The notes under the pieces were generated by a model that was not told where the DNA came from, ran no database searches, and saw nothing but the letters and a program-made list of their open reading frames with translations. The translations under genes and the position numbers were made by a program. 64,000 bases of DNA from Armatimonadetes bacterium 55-13 (GTDB lineage: Bacteria > Armatimonadota > Fimbriimonadia > Fimbriimonadales > Fimbriimonadaceae): assembly GCA_001898035.1 (NCBI GenBank), contig MKRX01000027.1:205727-269726 (forward strand), read 5' to 3'. Of this stretch, positions 29,136-38,787 are shown piece after piece. The first letter of the stretch is position 1, and each line of letters starts with the position of its first letter.

Positions 29136-30140
29136 ATGGACCTAATCGAGCAGCTTGAACGTGAAGCCACTTCCGAAGTGCAGGCAGCGGATTCAACCGC
29201 GACACTGCGCGAACTTGAGATCAAGTTTCTTGGAAAGAGTGGGCTCTACACCGGCTTGCTCCGACAAATAGGTCAATTGCCCGCCGAGGAGAAGCCGAAG
29301 TTTGGCGCAAAGGTGAACGAAGCGAAGGCGCGTCTCCAAGCAATGATCGAGGAACGATCGGCAGACTTAAAGTCAGGTGAGAGATCTGCCCAATTTGAAG
29401 CGGAACGAATCGATGTCACCATGCCGGGAAGACCCTTGCGAGTGGGATATGAGCACGTACTTCAACTGACTACCAACAAGATCAAGCGAGTTCTTGGCGG
29501 AATGGGCTTCGTTTACAAAGAGTCACCGGAACTTGAAGAGTTTCGTTACAACTTCGATGCCCTCAATTACCCACCGGATCATCCGGCCATGGATGAGCAG
29601 GACACGTTTTATGTGGATGATCAGTATGTTCTGAGAACTCAGTGTACGGACCTTCAAGGGCGAACATTCGAAACTTCTCGTCCGCCGCTGCGGGTATTTA
29701 CCGTTGGGAGAACATACCGAAACGAAGCCGTGGATCGAACGCATTCCCATACCTTCCACCAAGTCGATTGCTTTATGGTGGATGAGGGAATTTCAATGGC
29801 TCACCTCAAGGGCACTCTAGGAGCCTTCGCCAGAGCTATGTTTGGCGACGACGTGAAGATTCGATTCCGTCCCGACTTTTTTCCATTCGTTGAGCCAGGA
29901 GTGGACTATGCCATTTCTACCCCCAAGCTCTTCAACGGTCGGTGGGTGGAATTGGGAGGTGCAGGCTTGATTCATCCCAATATTCTTGAGAATTATGGAA
30001 TCGACACCGAGCGCTACAGCGGCTTTGCCTTTGGCCTCGGCGTTGAGCGAATTCCGATGATGGCCTATGGAGTTGACGACCTCCGCCAGTTCTTGGAGAA
30101 CGATCTGCGTTTCCTGGAACAGTTCAGAGCGATGGCCTAG
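29136..30140 (+). CDS. pheS: Phenylalanyl-tRNA synthetase alpha subunit
   Basis: Class II synthetase catalytic subunit. An N-terminal coiled coil (IEQLEREATSEVQAADS) precedes LEIKFLGKSGLYTGLLRQIG; motif 2 is VGRTYRNEAVDRTHSHTFHQ and motif 3 is GFAFGLGVERIPMMAYG. I use the ATG at 29136 (MDLIEQLE), which matches family N-termini; an in-frame GTG at 29106 would add ten residues. 334 residues. The gene is divergent from fliL. pheT starts 46 bp after the stop. Confidence 0.95.
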   Translation: MDLIEQLEREATSEVQAADSTATLRELEIKFLGKSGLYTGLLRQIGQLPAEEKPKFGAKVNEAKARLQAMIEERSADLKSGERSAQFEAERIDVTMPGRPLRVGYEHVLQLTTNKIKRVLGGMGFVYKESPELEEFRYNFDALNYPPDHPAMDEQDTFYVDDQYVLRTQCTDLQGRTFETSRPPLRVFTVGRTYRNEAVDRTHSHTFHQVDCFMVDEGISMAHLKGTLGAFARAMFGDDVKIRFRPDFFPFVEPGVDYAISTPKLFNGRWVELGGAGLIHPNILENYGIDTERYSGFAFGLGVERIPMMAYGVDDLRQFLENDLRFLEQFRAMA

Positions 30141-30186
30141 GCACGTCCGAACCCACTTACTGAGAACCTTAGAAGAAGAACCCCGC

Positions 30187-32247
30187 ATGAAATTTCCGAT
30201 CTCGATGCTTCGTGATTTCGTCCAAACGGACCTGAATGCCGATCAGTTAGGTGATCTGCTTACCATGGCTGGCTTTGAGCTGGAAGGTATCGAAGAAGTC
30301 GACGGTGACTCCGTCCTTGATATTAAAGTCGTCAGCAATCGGGGAGATGGACTGAGCGTCTTTGGTTTGGCCAGGGAAGTTCTTGCGAAGGATTCTGAGG
30401 CCAAGTCCACCGCCCTCTATGAGGAGGCAAGGATTGACTTTGCCGTTGCCCCAGATCTCCAGCGCGTACCTTCGCTTTCGATCGATGAAGACATCGCAGC
30501 CATTGAGTCCGAGGATTGCAATCGGTTCGCATGTCGCGCTTTCGACCATGTCGATGCAGCAGCAAAGTCTCCCGATTGGATGCAAGTCCGGCTTTCCCAA
30601 GCGGGGATTAGGCCAATCTCAATTCTGGTCGACATTACCAACTACGTCATGTTGGAACTTGGGCAGCCTCTACACGCCTTCGACCGAGACAAACTAGCGG
30701 GGGACAGGATCGTTGTTCGTTATGCCGGATCGGGCGAAAGACTGACGACCCTGAATGGTCTGGAGCATGAGCTTGACGGCCAGATGATGATCTGTGACGC
30801 TGAAAAACCGGTAGGCGTTCCCGGAGTCATGGGCGGGCTGGACACCGAGGTGACAGATGCCACGACTCGTCTTCTTCTAGAATCGGCGAACTTCAAGAAC
30901 ACTAATGTCCGCAAGACGCGAAAGCAGCTTGGCCTAAACACGGAAGCCAGTTATCGATTTGAGCGGAGCGTCGATCCAAACGGCGTGGTGCGGGCGATTG
31001 AACGGTTTACGGATCTGCTTCTTCAGTCTCAACCCAATGTCCAGATTTCGAATGTGGTCGATCACTACCCTGGTCGGGTTCAGTTCGAGCCGTTGATTCT
31101 CAGGGTGGCTCGGTCGTCTGTTCTGCTGGGAATGGAGATTTCGGTCGATCAGGCAAAGTCCTACCTTGAACGATTGGGAATGGATGTGACGGACCAAGGG
31201 GACGGTTCCTTGAGCGTGGTTCCTCCCTCTTGGCGACCGGATATCGTTCGGGAAATCGACCTCGTCGAGGAACTTGGGCGGGTTCACGGTTATGAGCGGA
31301 TTCCAGAAGAGTTGCCCATTGGCCATACGCCTGTTGGTGGAGTCATCGGCGAATATTTGGATCGAGATCGACTAAGGGAGGCAGCGGTAAGAGCTGGCTT
31401 CATCCAGATATGGTCTCACTCTTTGCGAGATCTTCACCCCCTTGATGCGGGAGGGCAAAGAGTTGGACCAAGAAATCCAGCGTCGCCGGAGATGGCCCAT
31501 TTGAGGAACTCGCTTTGGCCCTGCTTGGCAGATGCGGCACAGCGAAACGGAGGAAGGGATCTGCATCTTTTCGAACTCGCGAATGTATTTTCGCGGTCGG
31601 ATCAAGGGTATCTCGAGCGCGTAGAGCTTGCTCTCTGGAGTTCGGGTGCCTTACTTCCCACCAGTCGTCAGGGCGAAAAGAACCCGGAGGCGGATTTCTT
31701 TTCACTCAAGCAAAGTGTCGTGGAAATCGTTGAAAATCTCGCGGTCGAAATAAGATTTGAGTCGCCAAACAAATCGGACGCTCGGCTCCACCCGACCCGT
31801 CAAGCCGTAATCCTCTCTGAATCGGGCAAGGCGTGCGGCACGTTGGGGCAATTGCATCCGGACATTGCGGAGGAATTGGGACTCCCCATCCAATCGTTGG
31901 TTGCTGCGCTGGATGTCGCTACGCTCTTCGAAAGTTCGTCTCGTACTGTTCGACTGAAGCAAATTAGCCGAAACCCCGCCGTTCGTCGGGACATCTCATT
32001 CGAAACGCCCAAATCGATACCCTTTGCCACATTAGAATCGGCGATCAAAACAGCTTGTGGAGATGTGCTTGAGAGACAATGGCTTTTTGATGTTTATGAA
32101 GGGAAGGGAATTGCCGATGGCAATCACTCTTTGAGTGTGGCGCTGCAATTGCGAAAACCCGGCGAAAACTTTACGGATGAGGAAGCGAACCAGGTGCGGG
32201 AGCAAGCCGTTCAGGCGCTTGTCGCGCTGGGGGCGAAACCGCGATAA
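30187..32247 (+). CDS. pheT: Phenylalanyl-tRNA synthetase beta subunit, apparently lacking the EMAPII-like tRNA-binding domain
   Basis: Structural/editing subunit. The start MKFPISMLRDFVQTD aligns with the usual N-terminus, but after MAGFELEGIEEVDGDS the sequence passes directly to VLDIKVVSNRGDGLSVFGLA, the part equivalent to the stretch after the tRNA-binding insert in E. coli PheT. About 105 residues (the B2/EMAPII-like domain) are thus absent, and the total is 686 residues against nearly 800 usually. The B3/B4 editing region (SILVDITNYVMLELGQPLHA), the B5 domain, the core-like domain and the C-terminal FDX-ACB domain (RKPGENFTDEEANQVREQ) are present. The last 77 bp overlap a convergent gene. 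Confidence 0.93.
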   Translation: MKFPISMLRDFVQTDLNADQLGDLLTMAGFELEGIEEVDGDSVLDIKVVSNRGDGLSVFGLAREVLAKDSEAKSTALYEEARIDFAVAPDLQRVPSLSIDEDIAAIESEDCNRFACRAFDHVDAAAKSPDWMQVRLSQAGIRPISILVDITNYVMLELGQPLHAFDRDKLAGDRIVVRYAGSGERLTTLNGLEHELDGQMMICDAEKPVGVPGVMGGLDTEVTDATTRLLLESANFKNTNVRKTRKQLGLNTEASYRFERSVDPNGVVRAIERFTDLLLQSQPNVQISNVVDHYPGRVQFEPLILRVARSSVLLGMEISVDQAKSYLERLGMDVTDQGDGSLSVVPPSWRPDIVREIDLVEELGRVHGYERIPEELPIGHTPVGGVIGEYLDRDRLREAAVRAGFIQIWSHSLRDLHPLDAGGQRVGPRNPASPEMAHLRNSLWPCLADAAQRNGGRDLHLFELANVFSRSDQGYLERVELALWSSGALLPTSRQGEKNPEADFFSLKQSVVEIVENLAVEIRFESPNKSDARLHPTRQAVILSESGKACGTLGQLHPDIAEELGLPIQSLVAALDVATLFESSSRTVRLKQISRNPAVRRDISFETPKSIPFATLESAIKTACGDVLERQWLFDVYEGKGIADGNHSLSVALQLRKPGENFTDEEANQVREQAVQALVALGAKPR

Positions 32248-33589
32248 CGCAAAGCTCCCAAACACCCCACGCCAGGCAAGAGACATAGAGAGATCTGAGT
32301 GCCATTGGCCAGTAGTGATAGTGATCGAACTGGTTGAGCCAAGCCATGGGAAGGTATGCGAAGAAAGACAACGCAAATCCGGTAAGCGCCAGCTGCCAGT
32401 GTCTAAGCGCGGCCTGAAGGCTTGCCAGATTGCTGTATGCGAACCACACAGCGCCATATAAACGATCGGTAATCAGTAGGGTCCAGCCAAGATCAAGGGA
32501 TTTGAAGAATAGGTAAATGGAGCTGGCGGCGGGAAACAGGTAAGCCAGCAACGAGAAGTAGACTCCCGGGCCTGACCGGAATTGCTGGGCTTGGTACCCA
32601 GAAACATCGGACGGGACATAGGCATGTCGGACGAGCCAATACGCTACCAAAAGACTCCAAAAGCCAACTTGCCAACCCCAACGCACCCGGAAGCGTCGGA
32701 TGCGGAACGAGACGGCGATTCCCAAGAGAGCGGTTGGCAGCATGACCGCTTGCTCGTAACTTGCTAGTGCCAGAGCTCCCGATAAGGTGGCCAAAATGGG
32801 CCAAGCCCAGTTAGCACGCGAAGGCCCGGCGTCCTGAACGGAACTCTTCGTTGCCGGTTCGTCCGTTGCCGTCGGACGGACGGGATCGAAACGCGCGGAG
32901 GTCCGTTCATATCTAGCGTAGGCCGCCATAGATATCAGGCAAAAAACCGTCATGACGGAAGCGGTTCGCCCCGGAATCCAATCGATCATCCGAAATTGCA
33001 GACCAACGATTCCGTCCAAAGCACCCGACAAAAAGTAGAGCGCTCCACAGGCAGGTAACCAACGACCCCATTCCATGTCTCTCCAAAGATTGACTTTGGG
33101 GCGTCCAACTGCTAGGGAAGGAACATAGCGTCTCAGAAGTCTCCAAAAGAAACTAACCGCAACAAATGCTTGGGCTAGCAAGGCAATCCAGGGAGAAATC
33201 CTGCCAAGTCCATTCCAATGCCACAGGGCGAAAAGGGCTGTGCCACCGCAGGTCAGTGCCACGCTGTCGGTTACTTCACGCCATAGCCACGCAACTAGAA
33301 GTATGCACGCGACGCAGAGTAAGCAATTGGTCCAACCATAACCTGCCGCGCTATCGCCATAGAGGCGGTTGTCTAGCTCAAAAGGGAGAGTGGAGATCGG
33401 ACGATAGAAATGATTGCCGAGGGGCCAATCGCTGGTAAACCAGCTTATCGGGGCCCGCTTCTCACGAATTACTTTAAGGAGAAACGCGGTATCGCTATCC
33501 GCCAAAAGCGCAGGGCTTGTGGCGTGGCGAAGAAGGACCGGTATGCAGGAGAGCACCGCAACAATTAAGGCCGTGCCCCAGCGTTTCAT
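32171..33589 (-). CDS. Polytopic membrane protein, possible glycosyltransferase-like
   Basis: 472 residues with about ten membrane helices. The N-terminal region has ADSDTAFLLKVIREKRAPIS and WPLGNHFYRPIS, an acidic-loop arrangement like that of PMT/ArnT-type membrane glycosyltransferases, but no decisive motif. The ATG at 33589 lies exactly 7 nt after a minus-strand TATAAT, suggesting a leaderless transcript. The last 25 codons lie inside the 3' end of pheT on the opposite strand and are Pro/Ala-rich, which suggests read-through into former intergenic or pheT sequence rather than a selected tail. Confidence 0.65.
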   Translation of the reverse strand: MKRWGTALIVAVLSCIPVLLRHATSPALLADSDTAFLLKVIREKRAPISWFTSDWPLGNHFYRPISTLPFELDNRLYGDSAAGYGWTNCLLCVACILLVAWLWREVTDSVALTCGGTALFALWHWNGLGRISPWIALLAQAFVAVSFFWRLLRRYVPSLAVGRPKVNLWRDMEWGRWLPACGALYFLSGALDGIVGLQFRMIDWIPGRTASVMTVFCLISMAAYARYERTSARFDPVRPTATDEPATKSSVQDAGPSRANWAWPILATLSGALALASYEQAVMLPTALLGIAVSFRIRRFRVRWGWQVGFWSLLVAYWLVRHAYVPSDVSGYQAQQFRSGPGVYFSLLAYLFPAASSIYLFFKSLDLGWTLLITDRLYGAVWFAYSNLASLQAALRHWQLALTGFALSFFAYLPMAWLNQFDHYHYWPMALRSLYVSCLAWGVWELCVIAVSPPARQAPERLAPAPGSLPHP

Positions 33590-33596
33590 CGGGGAG

Positions 33597-33602
33597 ATTA
33601 TA
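33597..33602 (-). promoter_or_regulatory. Consensus -10 (TATAAT) 7 nt before a start codon
   Basis: Minus-strand TATAAT (33602 down to 33597), 7 nt, then ATG at 33589. Identical geometry to the elements at 8750 and 44477. Confidence 0.5.
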
Positions 33603-33651
33603 GCAACCCGATGGAACGCGCTGTGGCTCGTTGGAGTACCGTAGACGTGAA

Positions 33652-34173
33652 ATGCTGAAACGAGTCCTGACCATCCCGCTGATGCTTCTGTCCGTTCCCC
33701 TGTTTTCTCAGGACGTTGAATTTCCGGTTTACAAGTTCCGAAATAAGCCTATGCCAGACTTCAAAATGGTAAGCACCAAGGGCAAGCCCTACAGTAAGTC
33801 CAGCCTGAAAGGAAAGGTCATCCTCATGGATTTTTGGGCGACATGGTGCGGGCCTTGTATAGGTGCGATGCCGACGATGGAGAAACTGCACAAGAAGTAC
33901 GCCGGGAAGGGGCTCGTGGTCATTGGCGCGAATATTCTGGAAAATCGCAATAAGGAGCAAATGGCGGGGAAGTTTTTGAAATCGAAACCGTTCACCTATG
34001 TTTTTACTAAGGACACGCCCAACAATGAGGCACTTGCCAAAAAGCTTGAAATTCAAGGCATCCCAACTTTGCTCTTAATTGACAAGAAAGGCACAGTGCG
34101 TTGGGTCAAGTGCGGCTTTGAGCCCAAAGAAGAGAAAGAGCTCGCCGCACAGATCGAAAAACTTCTTAAATAG
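33652..34173 (+). CDS. TlpA/ResA-like exported thioredoxin
   Basis: A signal peptide (LKRVLTIPLMLLSVPLFSQ) is followed by a TlpA-type thioredoxin fold with C66-G-P-C69 in FWATWCGPCIGAMPTME and the cis-proline loop IQGIPTLLLIDKKG. This points to periplasmic disulfide reduction, as in cytochrome c maturation or rescue of reduced proteins. 173 residues from the ATG at 33652; an in-frame TTG at 33631 would place charged residues before the signal. A perfect hairpin follows the stop. Confidence 0.87.
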   Translation: MLKRVLTIPLMLLSVPLFSQDVEFPVYKFRNKPMPDFKMVSTKGKPYSKSSLKGKVILMDFWATWCGPCIGAMPTMEKLHKKYAGKGLVVIGANILENRNKEQMAGKFLKSKPFTYVFTKDTPNNEALAKKLEIQGIPTLLLIDKKGTVRWVKCGFEPKEEKELAAQIEKLLK

Positions 34174-34184
34174 CCAGTTCCTTG

Positions 34185-34216
34185 GATCCTTCCAATTCGG
34201 ACTAATTGGAAGGATC
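34185..34216. terminator. Perfect 13-bp hairpin between convergent tlpA-like and manC genes
   Basis: GATCCTTCCAATT (34185-34197) / AATTGGAAGGATC (34204-34216), loop CGGACT. No T-run on either strand; probably a shared 3' end. Confidence 0.6.
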
Positions 34217-34219
34217 TCG

Positions 34220-35302
34220 CTATCTCAAGTGTGAGTCGGCCGGGAGTCGCTGGAGAATCTCCTTGACCCTCTGCGCGTCATTTTTGTGGCAAACCATGAC
34301 TGCGCCATTTGTAACCGCGATAACGATGTCTTGAAGACCTATCGCCGTGACAAGAACATCCTCCGTGTCGTTGTAGACGATTGCGCCAGTGGTGTCCACC
34401 ATCAAGGCTTGGCCCTGAACGACATTTGCTTGAGAATCACCCGGCATCGATCTCTGTAGGGCATCCCAAGCCCCCACGTCGTCCCAGGGAAAGTCTCCTG
34501 CAACGGTATATACCTGGCTCGCTTTTTCCAGGAGTGCGTAGTCGATCGATTCGTTAGGGAGGCTTTCAAACGAGCGAATTGCCGCTTCCTGGTCACCCTC
34601 CGCCAGACCATTGGCGATCTGAAGGATTGTCTGATAGACCTCAGGATTGGCGTGACTCATCTCCTTCATAAACCCACGCAGTGTCCAAAAGAACATTCCG
34701 CTGTTCCAGAGGTAGTTTCCAGAGGCAACATAATGTTCGGCGGTTGCCGTATCTGGCTTCTCCCTGAACCGGTTCACTTGAAAAACGGTAAGGGAGCCTG
34801 TCTGCACTGTCGAACCAAGTTCGACATATCCGTATCCTGTCTCGGCCCTCGTGGGTTTGATTCCGATCGTTACAATCCCCCCGGTGCGTGCAGCCGTATC
34901 CATCGCCAATTGAACGGTTTCGCGAAATCTATCGGGTTGGCCAATCTTGTGATCGGCAGTCAGAACGGCCATGACGATCTCACCGTCGTTGCCTTCGTTT
35001 TCCGAGAGTAAGTTGGCGGCCGCCCAGGAAAGACAGCCCAGGGTATTTCGCCTCGCCGGCTCGGCAAGAACTCGATTTTCTGGAACGAGACCCTCTTCTT
35101 GAACTGCCTTTCGGAGGGGGAGGCTGGTAGCGATGTAGACGCTTTCCCTGGAAATAAGGGGCGCTATCCGGTTGACGGCTTCTTCCAGCAGAGTCTCATC
35201 GGGATGGGTCAGCTTCAAAAGCTGTTTGGGGCGATCCTTTCGGGAAACCGGCCAGAATCTCTCCCCAGAGCCTCCGGCCATGATCACAGCAAAACTTTTC
35301 AT
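34220..35302 (-). CDS. manC: Mannose-1-phosphate guanylyltransferase
   Basis: Makes GDP-mannose from mannose-1-phosphate and GTP for surface polysaccharides. Nucleotide-binding N-terminus: VIMAGGSGERFWPVSRKDRP. Further motifs are RFREKPDTATAEHY, SGNYLWNSGMFFW and AGDFPWDDVGAWDAL. At 360 residues it is the single-domain form without the C-terminal phosphomannose-isomerase domain. An AAGGA ribosome site precedes the ATG at 35302. Confidence 0.93.
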   Translation of the reverse strand: MKSFAVIMAGGSGERFWPVSRKDRPKQLLKLTHPDETLLEEAVNRIAPLISRESVYIATSLPLRKAVQEEGLVPENRVLAEPARRNTLGCLSWAAANLLSENEGNDGEIVMAVLTADHKIGQPDRFRETVQLAMDTAARTGGIVTIGIKPTRAETGYGYVELGSTVQTGSLTVFQVNRFREKPDTATAEHYVASGNYLWNSGMFFWTLRGFMKEMSHANPEVYQTILQIANGLAEGDQEAAIRSFESLPNESIDYALLEKASQVYTVAGDFPWDDVGAWDALQRSMPGDSQANVVQGQALMVDTTGAIVYNDTEDVLVTAIGLQDIVIAVTNGAVMVCHKNDAQRVKEILQRLPADSHLR

Positions 35303-35383
35303 GGATTCCTTACTGATTATGGGTTCTCGCAGTTAGGTTCCTTCCGTCTCGTGAAGAAACCTTTAAACGAGTAAGATCCTTCT

Positions 35384-36142
35384 ATGCCTAGCCGCAAGCC
35401 AAAGATCGACGTGGAATCTTTGCTGGCGAGACTAGAAAATGAGTTTGGCCGTCCCCGGATGATCGCTCGATTCGATCCCATTGAGGAGTTAGTCAGTTGC
35501 ATCATGAGCCAACACACGAGCGATGCGAACTCCTTTCCGACTTTCACTCGGCTGCGGGAGACATTTACCGATTGGCAGGACATCGTCGATGCGGGAGCCG
35601 ACCGCATTGCTGACACGATTCGCCACGCTGGACTCGCCAATCAGAAGTCCAAAAATATAGTTGAGTCTCTGAAACGGATTAAGTCTGAATTTGGGGATTA
35701 CACTTTGGAACCATTAAGGTCAATGACCCTGGTCGGAGCTCGAGATTGGCTGGTACAGTTGCCAGGTGTGGGGCCGAAGACGGCATCCATTGTCTTATGT
35801 TTCAGTTTCGGTATGGGAGCGATCCCGGTGGATACACACATATTTCGAGTTTCTTGGCGTTTGGGGCTGATCGATGAGTCGATTGGTGAGAGCAAATCTC
35901 ATGATGCCCTCCTCAAACTTGTGCCGCCAAAGGATGCCTTTCGCTTCCACGTGCTACTTATCCAGCAGGGCCGGATCGTGTGTCGGGCGCCACTTCCGGA
36001 ATGCACAAAGTGCGTCGTCCAAGACCTGTGCCCATGGCATGCCAAAGGTGGTCCTGAGAAGCGACGAACTGAATTGGCGAAGAATCGATTGAAGGCAAAG
36101 GAAAAGTCTGCAAAGCGTGCGGTTGGGCGGCGGCTCTCGTGA
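35384..36142 (+). CDS. nth: Endonuclease III-like DNA glycosylase/AP lyase
   Basis: Removes oxidised pyrimidines. HhH motif LPGVGPKTASIVLCF with the catalytic lysine, then the GPD aspartate in IPVDTHIFRVSWRLG. The 4Fe-4S cluster follows the C-x6-C-x2-C-x5-C rule (CRAPLPECTKCVVQDLC). 252 residues with a Lys/Arg-rich tail of about 25 residues beyond the cluster. The ATG lies 6 nt after TAAGAT. Its stop overlaps the glnE start (GTGA), making it the first gene of a unit that runs to 43.7 kb. Confidence 0.92.
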   Translation: MPSRKPKIDVESLLARLENEFGRPRMIARFDPIEELVSCIMSQHTSDANSFPTFTRLRETFTDWQDIVDAGADRIADTIRHAGLANQKSKNIVESLKRIKSEFGDYTLEPLRSMTLVGARDWLVQLPGVGPKTASIVLCFSFGMGAIPVDTHIFRVSWRLGLIDESIGESKSHDALLKLVPPKDAFRFHVLLIQQGRIVCRAPLPECTKCVVQDLCPWHAKGGPEKRRTELAKNRLKAKEKSAKRAVGRRLS

Positions 36143-38784
36143 GCTTGTTCCGCGACGATGAGACGGCTAAGAGAACCCTGGCTCGGTTGGAGGCATCTTC
36201 AGGAGTGGTTCTGCCGTCATCATTTCAAAGAATCTTTGGGGACAACGCGAACGCTGACCTAGCCTTAACGAACTTAGAAAGGTGGCTCGCTGCCACATCA
36301 AGCCCGACCCTACACCTACAGCAACTGGTCGTCTATCCTGCCTTGGCGAAGCACTTGGCCACGATTTTTGGAGCCAGTCAGCCCCTTACGGATTCTCTGA
36401 TTCAGAATCCTGAGCTTGCTTCGATCGTTCTGGAGCCCAATGAGCTTTCTCATCACCCAACTTTGGACGGGGTGATGGCCGAGGGTGAAGCCTTGTTGCA
36501 GAACACGACTTCGTATAGCCACGCTCTTGACCGACTGCGGTTTCTCAAGCAGCGCTGGACTTTGCCAATTGTCATCAACGACCTTGCTGGCACGTGGACC
36601 GAGGAGTCGGTATGGGAAGCGCTTTCAGATTTGGCGGAAGCGATTATTCGTTTGACGGTAGGCGTGGTTTGGCGAGAGTACGCGTCTCAGAAGGAACTTC
36701 CAGGCGATTGTCCAGTCATGGTGGTTGGATTTGGAAAGCTTGGTGGAAGAGAGCTGAACTACAGCTCTGATATTGATCTTGCCTACGCCATTCCTGATGG
36801 GCTCAGCGAACAGTTCGATATCCATGCAACGAGGTTCTGTGAGCTTTTGGGGCGCGCTTTCAGTGATCGTATGGGGCGTGGCTCCCTTTACCGGATTGAT
36901 TTACGACTTCGGCCATACGGCAGTGCTGGCCCGCTCGTCGCGAGCATGCGGGCCTTCGAGACTTACTACCGACTGTATGCCGAGCAGTGGGAAGTTCAAG
37001 CGCTTATCCGGACACGTCCCATGGCAGGGCCGCCGGAATTGATTCAACGCTGGCGCTCGATGAGAAAGGAGAGATGTTTCCGTCCAACTTTAAGCGAGCC
37101 GGAGTTGGAAGCGATGTTGGCGATGAAGTCTCGAATCGAGGAGCGTGCTGATGGAGGGGATCTCAAACGAGGCGCGGGCGGTATTCGGGACGTTGAGTTC
37201 TTGGTCCAGGCTCTTCAGTTGTTGCACGGTCACCGCGTCCCGGCTCTGCAGACAGAAGGAACAATCGAAGTACTTCATGTTCTGGAAGAGAATGCGCTCC
37301 TCGATCATGCCGTGGCATCGGGATTGCGCGAAGGTTATACTTTCCTGCGTCAACTGGAGCACCGCTGTCAATTGGTAGGCGATCAGCAAACCCACAGCAT
37401 TCCGACCGACCCCCAAAGCCGTGAGCGTCTGTCGAAACTGATGTCCCTCGCAAAATGGCGGGAGTTAAGCGCCAAGCTGGAGGCTCACCGGCGTACAATT
37501 CAGACCTTGTACAAGTCCATCCTCCAGCCAGAACCACTACAAGAGGATAATCGCGCCAAGGTGGCGGCCAAATTGGGCTCGCTTGCTCCAAGTGTGTTGC
37601 AGTGGTTCGATTCGTTGCCAGCCGCCGAGGCGTTCTATTCGAGCCTTGCCGAAAACCGCGATAGCATCGAACGAGTTCGAAAGATCGCTCTTTGCGCCCC
37701 GAGATTAATCCACGATCTGAAGGAGTCGGTAAGCCTTACTGAAATGGTGCTTAGTGGAGAGGTTGAAGAGCAAGCTGACGTGGCGGAGAATTTACGGCAG
37801 CTGACGGTTGGAACTCCCCTGCAATCGGTTGCAAATGCCTTCTCTCGCGGGAGAGCGACTTTGCTGTTGCGATGGACTCTCTCTCCCTACCACGAAGTCT
37901 TTTGCGAAGTATCTCGTTTGGTCGATACTGTCGTCGAACATGTAGCTCGACGACTAGAGGTTTCATTTGACGTAATCGCGTTGGGAAGCTACGGAGCAAG
38001 AGAAATGGGCTTCGATTCGGATGCGGACTTCCTGTTCTTGGTTGAAGACACCCAGAAGCAGAGAACGGCCGAGTCCCAAGCTCAGCAGTTTCTGGGCCAA
38101 CTCTCTCAGCTAAAGCGCATGGGGATGCCGTTTGGCGTCGATCTCCGACTCCGTCCGGACGGAGGGAAGGGAATGTTGGTCCGCTCTTACGAGGCCTTTG
38201 GCCACTACGACTTGGACGGAATGGAAATGTGGGAGAGGTTCGCTTTGGGACAAGCACGTCTCGTAATGGGGAACAAGGCTGCCAGATCATTGGTGGATAA
38301 AGCCGCATATGCTCAGCCACTGACTCCCGATGGACTCTCCGAACTCCTCGCTATGAAGAAGCGCGTCGAGACTGAACGGGTGCGACCACAATATCAGCGG
38401 AGAGACATCAAGCTCGGCTCGGGGGGGCTCAACGACATCGAGTGGCTCGTTCACCTAGTTGAAATGAGACGCTCTGGCGAGCGACACGGCGACGGGTTTG
38501 TGGATATGGAGGACCGTATTCGAGCTATAGCTCAAACTGGGGAGCTTAATACGGTTGAGATAGAGCAATTAGTGGACTGGAGACGATATCTTCTGGAACT
38601 CCGATTGCGCCTGGCCCTCTTGGGGTTTGAGAAAGATGTTATTCCAGAGAATCCTGACAAACTCAATCGACTAGCAGAAAGTATGAACCTTGAGGATGGA
38701 AACCACTTTTTGTCGCGACACAATCAAATCATCGACGCAATAAGAGCGATCTATCTGGGCATCATCGAACGTCTGCGAGCATAA
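36139..38784 (+). CDS. glnE: Glutamine synthetase adenylyltransferase/adenylyl-removing enzyme
   Basis: Controls glutamine synthetase by adenylylation and deadenylylation. Two nucleotidyltransferase domains are seen: the first with VVGFGKLGGRELNYSSDIDL (about residues 194-213), the second with ALGSYGAREMGFDSDADFLF (about 615-635). Each is followed by an R-G-A-G-G-I-R-D-V-E-F-type block (KRGAGGIRDVEFLVQ, KLGSGGLNDIEWLVH). 881 residues, near normal. The start is GTG, overlapping nth by 4 bp. plsY follows after 3 bp. Confidence 0.94.
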   Translation: MSLFRDDETAKRTLARLEASSGVVLPSSFQRIFGDNANADLALTNLERWLAATSSPTLHLQQLVVYPALAKHLATIFGASQPLTDSLIQNPELASIVLEPNELSHHPTLDGVMAEGEALLQNTTSYSHALDRLRFLKQRWTLPIVINDLAGTWTEESVWEALSDLAEAIIRLTVGVVWREYASQKELPGDCPVMVVGFGKLGGRELNYSSDIDLAYAIPDGLSEQFDIHATRFCELLGRAFSDRMGRGSLYRIDLRLRPYGSAGPLVASMRAFETYYRLYAEQWEVQALIRTRPMAGPPELIQRWRSMRKERCFRPTLSEPELEAMLAMKSRIEERADGGDLKRGAGGIRDVEFLVQALQLLHGHRVPALQTEGTIEVLHVLEENALLDHAVASGLREGYTFLRQLEHRCQLVGDQQTHSIPTDPQSRERLSKLMSLAKWRELSAKLEAHRRTIQTLYKSILQPEPLQEDNRAKVAAKLGSLAPSVLQWFDSLPAAEAFYSSLAENRDSIERVRKIALCAPRLIHDLKESVSLTEMVLSGEVEEQADVAENLRQLTVGTPLQSVANAFSRGRATLLLRWTLSPYHEVFCEVSRLVDTVVEHVARRLEVSFDVIALGSYGAREMGFDSDADFLFLVEDTQKQRTAESQAQQFLGQLSQLKRMGMPFGVDLRLRPDGGKGMLVRSYEAFGHYDLDGMEMWERFALGQARLVMGNKAARSLVDKAAYAQPLTPDGLSELLAMKKRVETERVRPQYQRRDIKLGSGGLNDIEWLVHLVEMRRSGERHGDGFVDMEDRIRAIAQTGELNTVEIEQLVDWRRYLLELRLRLALLGFEKDVIPENPDKLNRLAESMNLEDGNHFLSRHNQIIDAIRAIYLGIIERLRA

Positions 38785-38787
38785 GGG

